Positions 48,801-56,222 of a DNA stretch of 64,000 nucleotides are shown here, piece after piece. Numbering within the stretch: position 1 is the stretch's first letter; the number at the start of each line of letters is the position of its first letter. The notes below the pieces were generated by a model. It ran no database searches, was not told the DNA's origin, and saw nothing but the letters and a program-made list of their open reading frames with translations. The position numbers were made by a program, and so were the translations under genes. The DNA is from a virus, in IMG/VR virus record IMGVR_UViG_3300006923_000013, positions 1 to 64,000 of that record; one strand, given 5' to 3'.

Positions 48801-49791
48801 ATATCTTTCTAGGAATTACTATTTCATCTATAGGAACTACAACTTCGTCTTCTGTACGTATAGTAGTAACTTCTATGAACTTATCCTCGTTACTGAATAA
48901 AGGTAAAGGATCTAGCAAATAAGCACTTCCACTATTAGTTCCTGTTCCATCTATATTAGCTACAACAGCCATACGTATATAAGAGAACGAATCGTCAATA
49001 TCTGTCACACGGAATCGGATAGACTTTGCAGTTTTCTCTCCAGGGGAATTACCTTTAATACGTAATTCAGAGTTGGTCACACGGTCATCGTATACAGGTA
49101 CAGGGTGCGTAAGCGTTGTCCAATTTGTAGAGTTAAGATCCCCATCTAAGTACTGCACAGCAACTTGATAACTTCCAGGAGGTAGATCGCCTCCTTCTTG
49201 CAGACTCTCGAATTTTATACAAGGTATATTATAATCGGGCCAGAGTTTCATATTCTCACAATCCCAAACAGATGGATCCGTCCCATCACCCCTCTTCTCT
49301 CCTGGTTTTAGGTAATCTTCCAGTGAAGCTGTATTCAGATGTCGTATATCATTATAATTATCTGTAAAATATATATTTACTTCGCAGCCATTACGTGTAC
49401 GTTGAATAGCTTGTATCTGCTTATGAATTCTAAAATCAAGACAGTTTGAATATACTAATACTTCTGTTTTACAATCTGTTACTCGAAGGATCTTACCTTG
49501 TCCTTCTAATGTAGGGTCAGTAGGTGCTAAGAATAATACAAAATCATTGTCTTTTATATACACACTACCTATAACTGCAAATCTAGGATCTCCCAGATCC
49601 GCGCACGCATAGTTACCCACTTCATTGACAATAGTACCCATGTCTCCATCTTCACTCTCATTTATGGCATTCAATGCCCAACGATAAGTTCCTTCTGGCT
49701 GGTTGCTAGGTACTCCATCTAAAAAAAGCCCCTTGCTGAATGAAGCAGGAGCCTTAGGGGTAGATTTTTTATTTTTACCTTCCTCTGCCAT
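42865..49791 (-). CDS. Giant tail muzzle/P22 gp10-like protein (2308 aa)
   Basis: A 2308-residue beta-rich, Tyr/Asp/Asn-rich protein. Its N terminus (KGLFLDGVPSNQPEGTYRWALNA, then IVNEVGN) follows the pattern of crAss-like muzzle proteins and P22 gp10-type tail hub proteins, which close the tail and contact the host. Many Cys residues and N-G/D-rich loops fit an extracellular structural protein. It has no signal peptide, as expected for a virion protein. It starts in a TAATG overlap with the ring protein gene at 49791, in line with assembly of ring, muzzle and cargo from one operon. Confidence 0.7.
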   Translation of the reverse strand: MAEEGKNKKSTPKAPASFSKGLFLDGVPSNQPEGTYRWALNAINESEDGDMGTIVNEVGNYACADLGDPRFAVIGSVYIKDNDFVLFLAPTDPTLEGQGKILRVTDCKTEVLVYSNCLDFRIHKQIQAIQRTRNGCEVNIYFTDNYNDIRHLNTASLEDYLKPGEKRGDGTDPSVWDCENMKLWPDYNIPCIKFESLQEGGDLPPGSYQVAVQYLDGDLNSTNWTTLTHPVPVYDDRVTNSELRIKGNSPGEKTAKSIRFRVTDIDDSFSYIRMAVVANIDGTGTNSGSAYLLDPLPLFSNEDKFIEVTTIRTEDEVVVPIDEIVIPRKIYQKAKTIAQIKNRLVLGNVSENEIKHDLFQKAAQDIQITYATTTVSAEDANKDSVQSGEYYFTYRTHMRDEIAALAVVWVFKDGSETFGYHIPGRKKNEGADGGALIQEGDYNNPIANNYVSAVKAEHNRAPALNGWDTSIIVSSTNYADTKDINTHHYLNNTIDGTGDIERWEVYNTAIRTQQYTDTAAGSYVTKGEMAYYECRSDRYPDSRDCKGLPVYPYSKRNPATSILDPITAVEQDSIDNAWEQMHNGTGNGFYFQPVTNLKLAAFTMDKVRHHKFPDTTLEPHQYGDRNITNGKIDEFYNIPSYVYEASGPKTVSMGFEATNVKPPEEYAHLVQGFKIVQAKQEIKDKTVIDKGIAYYNHFAFKMFHGKNLPSGPFFGACTWMQQGNYFNKHISSFACAHGGHRDVNIAGFGDTPEVSLFGGGDDGQTSIAGHSVYDITFGSGSLFGSGNPISSGFVASYGIGGGVGNTVGEAESCLNCTNESKKKSALTHMLVQNNQWDKWFKGRDPLITVGLGLGTLPSALYALSRPRVASDWFEFGNGYPSAAWGWGRPAHPNDSCPDGDQSPEGINIGYDTDIIVYPNASMSYHGPLSKFGTIEGVDYIKVERVLIGYTWNIVCNTACCHNDGIEGAHRQSTDTYVGLGLTGQTNEYDSSDIPSNYDLHNDNTGGSGIGNPINGRDDNGTTYIYSRASYQHSVVPYSNINDGVRTMYDMGATPDPAGIVSTAEGNGPKPRDAWNSTTYPIYGYPLSNIRVDDFVKVEAFEKVFLETFGDAPFDNNTAMECMPISFKSKEYSDREQEWFRVPYPGNNPGFNNHFTVAGNTVNNEWGATNQFQCPLDSSFSLSTCDRLEDNVSGEFCESDDGTNKRGRITAYYVSLKKNAYNAYGNVSSLVYLPTHTCVIKVQQNNPYKSINTGPLFGGNSFVSRFAFKHTQFNARCARRVVKAEDAESGGAKSDCTERKRFWSQMGDSYGNPNVLYASAPLYLPPHPNKTVYEDVQGRHQKRHGIFNHISWYWTESYINTELRLGTQEPGKWFYPYHFEGGASYGALSFVDEPGYFRSGSQEGPTFLNEDTESEGEDAQTFKMNPDYNAYNNSNIYSAIPIQYDFCSECKETHPYRIAYSEQSFQEEQKDNYKYFLTNNYRDIPAHRGVVWNMFQYRNSLFVNTEESLWRVEPARNLLNTDTSTVYIGTGDFFSEEIQELVEGDTGFLGSQSQWAVLINAMGVSWPDVRHKKIFNLEKSPKDLSAMGIKNWSQKNMELGIYNQYQEIYDAPFPLIDNPANPAGAGYIAAYDGRHNRMVFTKRDYLLRAPFDTTDTSSAYYQALKIGEDSGSWELHGAGEDCQCIEDAELKAASPSTYVVTAETDDEGNTVCAHTYTITEGRPIGVDDDIYFFYGMQGMTWETAESINAQALTWIEEQRAVGGVLELWEGKDFHVPLGITTEKAWLEYMKLAMGTTTSLADIVAVPGGSSFIMKDPAYYGEVWGTYVSPGALAVVLQNDASVRYHDGTSVPNTVPTAEYTADFDSFVLKHAFYTSANRRFEALIYPVPETTTGLTQANKQFIQHLFAAVNGPETLSSAIHPVTLQPDEAGNSAQVGVPAGEIIDLTAATVSTGYTDAGLRSYGVSAVYDKRSSTDFTTGAFLNEIQEFISTLGNKLMSTDYKVITKCKYNLLGNSQTCISCIDEDVEVTIPLQLRRLHHDDTPIPTWTGKMSDIFECKSWTVSYSMMAGSWVAWHSYMPNYYVSSKDFFLSGMNQVLPERAQLTTWKHAIAPKHDNYQSFYGCIHPHAIDMATGLGPSAVTIAENLQFMTDASMYNVDTEQYVDSRYITHDSGYLYNSYQITDYLNFVVKDTDIQNMAVTSITENYNSCILDRKERTWKMNGFRDLAIDRHIASPPSLFTSAWSDISGSYYTDKVINPNAVSQTKDWFEQARMRDKYLGIRLFFSNLASPGKHRLVTNFLYGINQISPR

Positions 49792-50723
49792 TATATAATG
49801 GAATTACTAAAGTTAAGATGTTCACTGGAACTCATGTTCCCGAAGAAACCGTAGTAGCTATTCTGCTGAGGTATCAGCCTAACTCTTTGCTGTTTAAGGT
49901 TCTCAAGTTCATCTATAGTTTTAGGCATATTAGCTTTACCTCTTGCCTGTTGACAGTACCAATGCCAGTCATCTTCTAGCTTGGCAAATATAGTAGGATT
50001 AAGTAATCCTTGAAGAAATTCTGCATATTTTACCTTATAGATTATATACTTCTTAATAGCTTCAATATAACTGACCTCATCAGGTATCATAGGATACCCG
50101 CGCTCATCTAGAGCCTGCCCTACAAAAGCAAGACATATATACCCACTTTTAAAGTCTGTACGTAAATATGGATGATCTACTGAATATTCGTGCTCACATG
50201 TAGAAGATAAATTAACACAATTTTCACAGTGCATCCCTTTAGCTTGGGAAAAGTGACTTCCTGCTAGGCGTAAAGGTCTAAAATTATTATAGTAGTACGG
50301 AGTCTGAGAAAATGCACCTGGTTTGTAGTATTCTAAAAACAATGAAGCATTAGATATAAGTTGCGAAGTATGCGTACATAGATCAGTACATGTTTCAGTA
50401 TCACAGCTTACGCATGCACCTGTAGTACAGGTAGTAGCAGTCGAATCGCAGGTAGTAAGAGCAGAAGTAGTAGAAGGGGCGCCTTCTGTAAATTTATATG
50501 CTATTTGTACTATTCTATGCAATCCACAAGGAATAAGAGCTCTATAATCGTCTACACGTATGTATTCGACCTTCTCGTCCATTTGTGTGTATGCGCCTAT
50601 AAACTCTAGAGCTTCCCCAGCCCATTCAACCATGTCAGACTCATTGAGTTCAATAGAAGGACTAAGATCTCTATAAAGACCTGCTAAAACTCTTTCTATA
50701 CTTGTAAGCTTTACCTGACTCAT
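49791..50723 (-). CDS. Tail ring/connector protein (crAss-like, 310 aa)
   Basis: A 310-residue protein whose first 90 residues (TSIERVLAGLYRDL, then MVEWAGEALEFIG, then YIRVDDYRALIPCGL) match a pattern conserved in crAss-like ring proteins between portal and tail. The middle has a Cys/Thr-rich insertion (residues about 95-120). The C-terminal half is helical (EAIKKYIIYKVKYAEFLQGL). It should form part of the multimeric collar. It overlaps the muzzle gene by one base (TAATG), suggesting coupled synthesis. Confidence 0.65.
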   Translation of the reverse strand: MSQVKLTSIERVLAGLYRDLSPSIELNESDMVEWAGEALEFIGAYTQMDEKVEYIRVDDYRALIPCGLHRIVQIAYKFTEGAPSTTSALTTCDSTATTCTTGACVSCDTETCTDLCTHTSQLISNASLFLEYYKPGAFSQTPYYYNNFRPLRLAGSHFSQAKGMHCENCVNLSSTCEHEYSVDHPYLRTDFKSGYICLAFVGQALDERGYPMIPDEVSYIEAIKKYIIYKVKYAEFLQGLLNPTIFAKLEDDWHWYCQQARGKANMPKTIDELENLKQQRVRLIPQQNSYYGFFGNMSSSEHLNFSNSII

Positions 50724-50725
50724 TT

Positions 50726-51130
50726 TTATTCATGTATTAGTGCCCACTCAATGATAACATCAACATTATTTACCGCTACATTAATATCTTCCGTTCCATT
50801 CCAAGGAATAAATGCCCACTCTCCATCATATACTCGTGCAAGTACAATAGAGCTGCCTGCTATAGTTCCTATTGTAATCTCTACATAGCGTGTAGCGGTT
50901 GTAGATGTATTATGAAAGAAAAGCCAATTAGACGTATCGGAAGTATAATCCGCTCCATCTATAAGGAGAGTCTCTGCAGTACTTGCCATTGTTTGCCGTC
51001 TCAGTCCTGTAGTGTGTGTTACTCCTGTAGTTGATGCTGCAGCGTTAAGTTCGAATGTCTTTGATATAGACATTACATCAGAGACAAGATCTGAACTTGA
51101 TAGTGTGATTCGTGCGTTAGTAGTTGCCAT
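50726..51130 (-). CDS. Small structural protein, SSTD/PGEFA-family paralog D
   Basis: A 134-residue beta-rich protein sharing a layout with three other small genes here (53367, 53796 and 58407). An N-terminal ITLSSSDL...SISKTFEL is followed by a LFFHNTS strand and a C-terminal segment ending with DGEWAFIPWNG. The others have PGEFA(F/L) in the last position, so this copy has diverged. It is probably a jelly-roll-like capsid or tail decoration subunit. It lies between two ring-type genes. Confidence 0.55.
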   Translation of the reverse strand: MATTNARITLSSSDLVSDVMSISKTFELNAAASTTGVTHTTGLRRQTMASTAETLLIDGADYTSDTSNWLFFHNTSTTATRYVEITIGTIAGSSIVLARVYDGEWAFIPWNGTEDINVAVNNVDVIIEWALIHE

Positions 51131-51136
51131 AATGTT

Positions 51137-51571
51137 TTATCTAAAATATTCTACTGCATTGTCTTTCAACAATTTAGCCAGCGTTCTTTTATTTTTTCGT
51201 ATCGGTGTGAATGAGTAGGCGCTCTTGTTTTTAAATCTAGCTTTATGTTTATGCCAAAACCATTTGTAATAAAACTCGTCTGTGTGGAAGTTTAGATGGT
51301 AGACCTTTACATTACTTTTCTTAGTAGTAGCCCAGTCAACCCTTCGTTGCTTACTCGCAGGTATTTTCTTTATGCGTATCGAACCTAGCCCACCGAATAA
51401 GTTAAATTCATAGGTGGTATTAAGTATTTTATCAGATATATATTCATTGAATCCTAAACATATCTGTCTGTATAGTTTATAGTCTATACTAAAATCTATA
51501 TCCTTCTTATTCTCTTTAGCATACTCTTTGTATGCATCCTTAATAGTCTTACTGTTCTTTTTTACAGCCAT
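51137..51571 (-). CDS. Conserved-looking basic virion or assembly protein (144 aa)
   Basis: A 144-residue, strongly basic protein: KDAYKEYAKENKKDIDFSI, FNLFGGLGSIRIKK, then VDWATTKK and a Lys/Phe/His-rich tail. The order of a helix, L-G-x-I-x-I-x-K, and v-D-W-x-x-T-K-K is a pattern I associate with small conserved phage proteins of unknown function encoded near connector genes. It could bind DNA during packaging or assembly. Its ATG overlaps the stop of the preceding gene by one base (TAATG). Confidence 0.55.
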   Translation of the reverse strand: MAVKKNSKTIKDAYKEYAKENKKDIDFSIDYKLYRQICLGFNEYISDKILNTTYEFNLFGGLGSIRIKKIPASKQRRVDWATTKKSNVKVYHLNFHTDEFYYKWFWHKHKARFKNKSAYSFTPIRKNKRTLAKLLKDNAVEYFR

Positions 51572-52272
51572 TATTGTTTTCTTTGTGCTGGTGCTCGTTG
51601 CTTATCTTCCCTAGCGTCATTTTCATCATCGCCAGGCATTACTTTAAAAATCTGTATTAATTCTTGAGAGGCCATCTGAACCATAGCATCTACTAAGTGT
51701 TGATCTATTTTGAACTCTACTTCGTAAGGCTCTATACAATCTCCAGAACCACATCCTTCTATTAGTTTAACTGCGAGCGGGTCTTCAAAGACACCACCTA
51801 CAGTTACGAATTTAAGAAGTGTTCCTGCTTGCACAAGATACAAGTATTCGTTCTTAATTAAGTAATCAGGTACATCTGCAGTATACTTATTACCAGATTT
51901 ATATCGCCTTTTAACGACATTGGTTTTAGAATACACTGTATCACCGTCTAAATTTGTCACAAACTCCAATTCAGGGCCTATGAACGATTGTATTGGTTTT
52001 GGTAGCTTTTCCTTTGATCGAAGTGCCCTACATCCAGGAGGAACAGGACAAGGGCATTCTCGTGAACCTATTGGTATAAGTTCTAAACATCCTATAGTCT
52101 GAACTATCCAATCAGATACCTGACGTTTCTTATCTATCTCACGCTTTGCAAGCAGTGTACGTACAGATACCATTTTAGCATAAATATGACGATCAGAGAG
52201 ATCACTGTCATCTGAGGCTACACCTTTGTTGTACAAAGCTCGTATACGTGCTATACCTTCTCCTATCAGCAT
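51571..52272 (-). CDS. Putative tail ring protein (233 aa)
   Basis: A 233-residue protein with a helical N terminus (IGEGIARIRALYNKGVASDDSDLSDRHIYAKMVSVR), a Cys/Pro stretch (RECPCPVPPGCRAL), then beta-rich middle and a helical end. The first part matches ring proteins of crAss-like phages that stack beneath the portal. It lies directly upstream of the 144-residue gene with TAATG overlaps at both ends, as do other genes in this block. Function is assigned by pattern and place only. Confidence 0.55.
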   Translation of the reverse strand: MLIGEGIARIRALYNKGVASDDSDLSDRHIYAKMVSVRTLLAKREIDKKRQVSDWIVQTIGCLELIPIGSRECPCPVPPGCRALRSKEKLPKPIQSFIGPELEFVTNLDGDTVYSKTNVVKRRYKSGNKYTADVPDYLIKNEYLYLVQAGTLLKFVTVGGVFEDPLAVKLIEGCGSGDCIEPYEVEFKIDQHLVDAMVQMASQELIQIFKVMPGDDENDAREDKQRAPAQRKQ

Positions 52273-53108
52273 TATCCTTTCTTTTTATAATTATGGAGCT
52301 GTCCTCTACCTTCTAACCTTTTTTCTCCTGCTTCGCTTTCTTTATCTGTCTCTCTTTTTCGCCTCGGTCTATACTCGTAGTTATAGTTTTCATAAATTTC
52401 TGTAGTACTGGCTACAAGTTTCGGATCTTCGTAATCGAACAGTATCCTATCGGTCTCTATTACTGTATGCGGTTGAAGTATAAAATTCAAATAATCAAAA
52501 CAGTTATGTACAACTAATGTAGTAGCCGTAGTGTTTCCTGAATTTAGAAGCAAGTCCATATTCTGAGCGCACTCAGAATTAATTTGGAAGTACTTAATAT
52601 CATCTATATTAACTACATAATCACTAGTAATAGAATTTACTAAAGCTTTCTTGTATACAGTAGTAAAACTTACAGAAGTATATACATCTTCTGTCTTTTC
52701 TACTCCTGATACATAACTTTCTGCTATACGATCCACTATTGCATCAAATGCCTCGTCATAAGGAGTATACGGTTTAACAGTCATAGAAGTATCAGAAGCT
52801 CGATCTATTACCTCCAATTCTTCAAGAACTACCTCGTATTGAGCACTATGCTTCATTGGCGCAGGTGGATCTACTTTTATACTCGAATATACATCATATA
52901 GAGTAGAATCTGTACACAATTGAATAACATCTCCGTTAGCAAGTTCTGTAGTAAAAGAAGTATCTATTCCCGTTATAGTAACTACGCCATATGTAGTTGA
53001 AGTAATTCCTGTTTCTGGAGCTATTTCCCTATCATCAATAGAAGTTATTGAAAACGAACTACCTGACAATTTAGTCTTTGAAGCTTCAAAACGTACGAAT
53101 CTAGACAT
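52272..53108 (-). CDS. Putative virion structural protein (278 aa)
   Basis: A 278-residue beta-rich protein: FEASKTKLSGSSFSITSI at the start, then VVTITGIDTSFTTELANGD, a Tyr-rich centre and a basic C terminus (RRKRETDKESEAGEKR). No domain is recognised. The compact beta pattern and position in the ring/connector block suggest a tail or head-completion protein. It overlaps the upstream 88-residue gene by eight bases and the downstream ring gene by one base. Confidence 0.5.
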   Translation of the reverse strand: MSRFVRFEASKTKLSGSSFSITSIDDREIAPETGITSTTYGVVTITGIDTSFTTELANGDVIQLCTDSTLYDVYSSIKVDPPAPMKHSAQYEVVLEELEVIDRASDTSMTVKPYTPYDEAFDAIVDRIAESYVSGVEKTEDVYTSVSFTTVYKKALVNSITSDYVVNIDDIKYFQINSECAQNMDLLLNSGNTTATTLVVHNCFDYLNFILQPHTVIETDRILFDYEDPKLVASTTEIYENYNYEYRPRRKRETDKESEAGEKRLEGRGQLHNYKKKG

Positions 53109-53367
53109 CTTTTTTCTTTACTGTTTTTGCTATGTCGTCTTTAAGCTCCTTGTAGCTTGCGTCTACATACTTTCTTACTTTCTCCTCCCCCTTAGCAGCA
53201 AGTTCCAATTTTTCATCTGCGTCCATATTAATATGAACGCGCTTAACACCTTTCATAGTCACTGCTACCTCTCCGCTATATGTTTTACCAAATTGCGCAT
53301 CAGTACGTGCTTTCTCACATAACATACATCTATGCGAAGGTTCAAACCCGTGTTCGCAGCTCGCCAT
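53101..53367 (-). CDS. Small Cys/His putative zinc-binding protein (88 aa)
   Basis: An 88-residue protein with an N-terminal cluster C4-x-H6, H13, C15 and C18 (CEHGFEPSHRCMLCEK), a possible small zinc knuckle. A central beta segment and a C-terminal Lys/Glu helix follow. No known family fits exactly. Position among connector genes suggests a small virion or assembly factor. It starts in a TAATG overlap. Confidence 0.5.
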   Translation of the reverse strand: MASCEHGFEPSHRCMLCEKARTDAQFGKTYSGEVAVTMKGVKRVHINMDADEKLELAAKGEEKVRKYVDASYKELKDDIAKTVKKKDV

Positions 53368-53771
53368 TATGTTAACTCTGCTATGAAGAAGTTACAATAG
53401 CCTGTTCCCGATGCAGTAGATACTGTCAACGTGGAATTGGCGCCTCCATTGTAGGGCATAAAACAGAACTCACCAGGAGCAATATCAAGTATCGCTGTAC
53501 CTTCATCGCTTACGATTATGTTCGCATCTGCAGCAGCCGCTCCCGCGATAGCTCCAGTGTTTTTTACGTATACAAGGGCTCTATCGTCTATACCTCCATC
53601 GATCTCTGTATTGATTGTAATCGCAGTAGTACTAACAGCAAGTTGACCAGACTGAGCTACGTTAGCGTTTGCATCGCTAGCTGTGCTTATATCCTTGGTT
53701 TCACTTATTTTTAGTATATACGGTAGTACATCAGTACTATCGACAGTAAGCTTTACTTTTATAGTTGCCAT
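53367..53771 (-). CDS. Small structural protein, SSTD/PGEFA-family paralog B
   Basis: A 134-residue beta-rich protein. It starts with IKVKLTVDSTDVLPYILKISETKDI, has a YVKNTGA strand and ends with APGEFCFMPYNGG and a last strand. The same order of motifs occurs in the genes at 53796, 50726 and 58407, so these are paralogs. Such small repeated virion proteins commonly decorate capsids or heads. The name is descriptive; the function is unknown. Confidence 0.6.
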   Translation of the reverse strand: MATIKVKLTVDSTDVLPYILKISETKDISTASDANANVAQSGQLAVSTTAITINTEIDGGIDDRALVYVKNTGAIAGAAAADANIIVSDEGTAILDIAPGEFCFMPYNGGANSTLTVSTASGTGYCNFFIAELT

Positions 53772-53795
53772 CTCTATCTATTTATATTATTAGTA

Positions 53796-54272
53796 TTATG
53801 CGTCCATCAACCAGAAGAAGACCGAAGCAGTTGTTGTTTGTGCTGCTGTTGCGCAGCTTAATTCTAATCTCAAGTGATCCCGAGTAGCATCTGAATCCAT
53901 AACTCCATCATCGAAGTTATAGAGAGCAAATTCTCCTGGTTTCAGTGTTCCCAACGGTTCTGGAGTTAATCCGCCGCCTGTAGCAGTAAAATCATCCAAA
54001 TGTCGTACAGTAAGATCATACGTAGCTCCAGTGTTCTGCACAAAGTAGAATACTCTACCTACGAGATCATTAGGCTCCAGATTGGGTGGTACAAAAACAC
54101 CACTGCCTGCTGCAGCTTGAGGAACTGTGTAATTCTGTAACTGCGCTACGTCTCCTGCAGTAGTACCAGGCACACTAAGTGTCATGGTCTTACTCATAGA
54201 GAGATTCGAAGGAAGCACGTCAGTACTTGAAAAAGAAATCGTACATTTTAATGTATTATCACCTTTTGCCAT
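53796..54272 (-). CDS. Small structural protein, SSTD/PGEFA-family paralog C
   Basis: A 158-residue beta-rich paralog of its downstream neighbour: CTISFSSTDVLPSNLSMSKTMTL at the start, YFVQNTGATYDLTVRH in the middle, LKPGEFALYNF near the end. It has an extra loop of about 20 residues (residues 45-65, Gly/Pro-rich) compared with paralogs B and D. Tandem placement with paralog B suggests recent duplication or a heteromeric shell. Confidence 0.6.
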   Translation of the reverse strand: MAKGDNTLKCTISFSSTDVLPSNLSMSKTMTLSVPGTTAGDVAQLQNYTVPQAAAGSGVFVPPNLEPNDLVGRVFYFVQNTGATYDLTVRHLDDFTATGGGLTPEPLGTLKPGEFALYNFDDGVMDSDATRDHLRLELSCATAAQTTTASVFFWLMDA

Positions 54273-54273
54273 T

Positions 54274-55548
54274 TTATTTTTCTTTTATTATTTCGTTTAA
54301 ATTTACTTGAAAGTGTCCTTTATAACCACTTTCTTTTCCCCAAAAATATCCCTGTCCTGCACGTATGTTTCCTACATACCCTTTTGAGTGGTGCCAAGAA
54401 TCTGTTCCGCATAGAGAAGGAAGTACCCTTACTACTGTTCCGAAATTTTCATCTATATCCACCCAAGACATTGATTTACGTTTGTGGAAGTGTCCAACAT
54501 GCCATTCTGTAAACTTAGCTTCCGCCCAGTCCTCAGATCGTTCTCTTGCCATAATTAATGGAAGATCAGCATGTTTTTCTTGATTGCCATGAGTGAATCC
54601 TAATAGATTCGTACCATAGCGGTAATACTTACGTGGAGACATTGAGTTGTCTACTGTAACTTCTTTGCAGTTGTTATACCAACATTGAAGAGCGTCTCCT
54701 AAGTAGAACGTGCGTTCATAATCATGATTTCCTGGTATTACCAGAACATCAACTGGTGCTACAAGTCTTAGCCTATCTATTACCTTAACAAGCATTTCTC
54801 TGCACTTTATAAACGATTGTTGCCATACTACATCATCCTGCTGGGGTGTCCCTTTGGTTGTTGTCATGGCAAGTCCATCTGTATTCAGCATATCGTTTCC
54901 TATCGGTACTAATATCCTATCTATTGCAAATAATTGCGAATAGATCAATAATTTCTCAATAGCCTTTTCAAATAACATAACTGCTACATCTGTACTGTAA
55001 GGTTCTCCAACCTCTTGTTTCATTGCTAGTTTCCCTATATGAAGATCAGGTAAACATAATTCATATACTACTGGTTCTGTATCCTTACTTTGCTTTGGAT
55101 ACTTTACAGGTTTATATTCAGGCGAATGTTTAAGTGCCTCTTCAATGAACTCCTCCCGTATTTTCTGTCGAACTTCTGCAGATTGATCAAAAACAGCTCT
55201 TACAGCATATTTCGTATCATCCTTGAAATCCTGCCAAGAAGAAACCCTGAATGATTTTACGTCCCAATAATCAATATTGATTCCTGCTACATCAATCAGG
55301 TCTTCTATACTTGTAATCGAAGCAGCCGAGTAATCAATGACACTATTGCCATTTTCATCCTTGGTTACTTTCGGTAACGTAGAAGGGATTCTGGCGACTT
55401 TTAACTTCCGCCAGATCCTTCTAACTTTTTCTGGGCACGTTTGCCCGTTTATATCTACTATGCCAAACTGGTTGGCCAGATCTTTATAAGAAAGGTCTTT
55501 ACCATTCTTAATCAAGTAATCTTTTAGTGATCTTATATTTACTTCCAT
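54274..55548 (-). CDS. Calcineurin-like metallophosphoesterase with N-terminal HTH-like region
   Basis: A 424-residue protein. Residues of about 1-50 form a helix-turn-helix-like stretch (DYLIKNGKDLSYKDLANQFGI). The phosphoesterase fold carries PDLHIGK (D168, H170), GND (217-219), GNHDYE (273-278), GFTHG (317-321) and GHFH (352-355), the complete set of dinuclear metal ligands. Such enzymes hydrolyse nucleotides, nucleic acid ends or phosphoproteins; the substrate is not visible here. It is unusual to find one inside a structural operon, next to paralog C with a one-base gap. It may be a DNA end-processing or 2',3'-cyclic phosphodiesterase type enzyme carried for late infection. Confidence 0.85.
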   Translation of the reverse strand: MEVNIRSLKDYLIKNGKDLSYKDLANQFGIVDINGQTCPEKVRRIWRKLKVARIPSTLPKVTKDENGNSVIDYSAASITSIEDLIDVAGINIDYWDVKSFRVSSWQDFKDDTKYAVRAVFDQSAEVRQKIREEFIEEALKHSPEYKPVKYPKQSKDTEPVVYELCLPDLHIGKLAMKQEVGEPYSTDVAVMLFEKAIEKLLIYSQLFAIDRILVPIGNDMLNTDGLAMTTTKGTPQQDDVVWQQSFIKCREMLVKVIDRLRLVAPVDVLVIPGNHDYERTFYLGDALQCWYNNCKEVTVDNSMSPRKYYRYGTNLLGFTHGNQEKHADLPLIMARERSEDWAEAKFTEWHVGHFHKRKSMSWVDIDENFGTVVRVLPSLCGTDSWHHSKGYVGNIRAGQGYFWGKESGYKGHFQVNLNEIIKEK

Positions 55549-55557
55549 ACTTTATAA

Positions 55558-55597
55558 ATTAATTAAACTTCTGCGTTATGCGATTGGTTTAATTAAT
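55558..55597. repeat. 11-bp inverted repeat plus imperfect direct repeat in short gap
   Basis: ATTAATTAAAC (55558-55568) and GTTTAATTAAT (55587-55597) are perfect inverted copies around an 18-base loop. GTTATGCGATTGG (55575-55587) is repeated with two changes at 55600-55612, over the stop codon of the next gene. The block lies in the 52-base gap upstream of the phosphoesterase gene and could be an operator or a slippage duplication. Confidence 0.5.
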
Positions 55598-55600
55598 CCA

Positions 55601-56152
55601 TTATGCGAATGGTGTAGCTAATACTCCGTCTCCTTGAAGCGTTCCTGAAATATGTATCCTATTTGCTGCAGTTATCTTAATATCTAAGAATCCCCCAACA
55701 AGTCGCCCTTTAGTATCAGCATCTGCGACCAATTGATCATCATCTGAAATATCAGGTGCAAACCACTCTACCACGTCCGCAGTATCAGTATCAAGAATTG
55801 TAACTCCGCCCTCAAAGAGATCGGCAGTACGTCCTGCTGCAAGTGTGAATGTGCCTGTAAAGGTTGTCTTAATAGCAATACGACAATTGAAACCTACATT
55901 AGCTGCAGTTGCTTCTGGTAATGTTACCGTCATACCTGCTGCCAGGTTCAAATTGAAGAATGCCCCGTCTTTATTGGAATCGATAATATACGTAGCTGCA
56001 GTTACCTCGATAACTTCATCTGTATCGTCTCCGCAACAAAATACCTGGTGCTCTAACTTATCTAATCTGTTTAGAAGAACATTTATTCCTGAGCTGTAAA
56101 AGCCGCCCTTCTTCTTACTTGGGTTTCCATTATATGGTGATCTCTGTGACAT
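55601..56152 (-). CDS. Putative virion structural protein (183 aa)
   Basis: A 183-residue protein. The first 40 residues are polar with a short coiled coil (INVLLNRLDKLEHQVF). The rest is beta-rich and Ala/Thr/Asp-rich (VTAATYIIDSNKDGAFFNLNLAAGMTVTLPEA), typical of trimeric fibre or head-decoration proteins, in which N-terminal coil and C-terminal beta domain are common. No family is recognised. It precedes the repeat-containing gap at 55.56 kb. Confidence 0.5.
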   Translation of the reverse strand: MSQRSPYNGNPSKKKGGFYSSGINVLLNRLDKLEHQVFCCGDDTDEVIEVTAATYIIDSNKDGAFFNLNLAAGMTVTLPEATAANVGFNCRIAIKTTFTGTFTLAAGRTADLFEGGVTILDTDTADVVEWFAPDISDDDQLVADADTKGRLVGGFLDIKITAANRIHISGTLQGDGVLATPFA

Positions 56153-56222
56153 AATTTTATTATTTTTAGTTATTAATTATTTTTATAAAGCTACTAATTA
56201 TTTAGTTACTTTTTATATTCTT

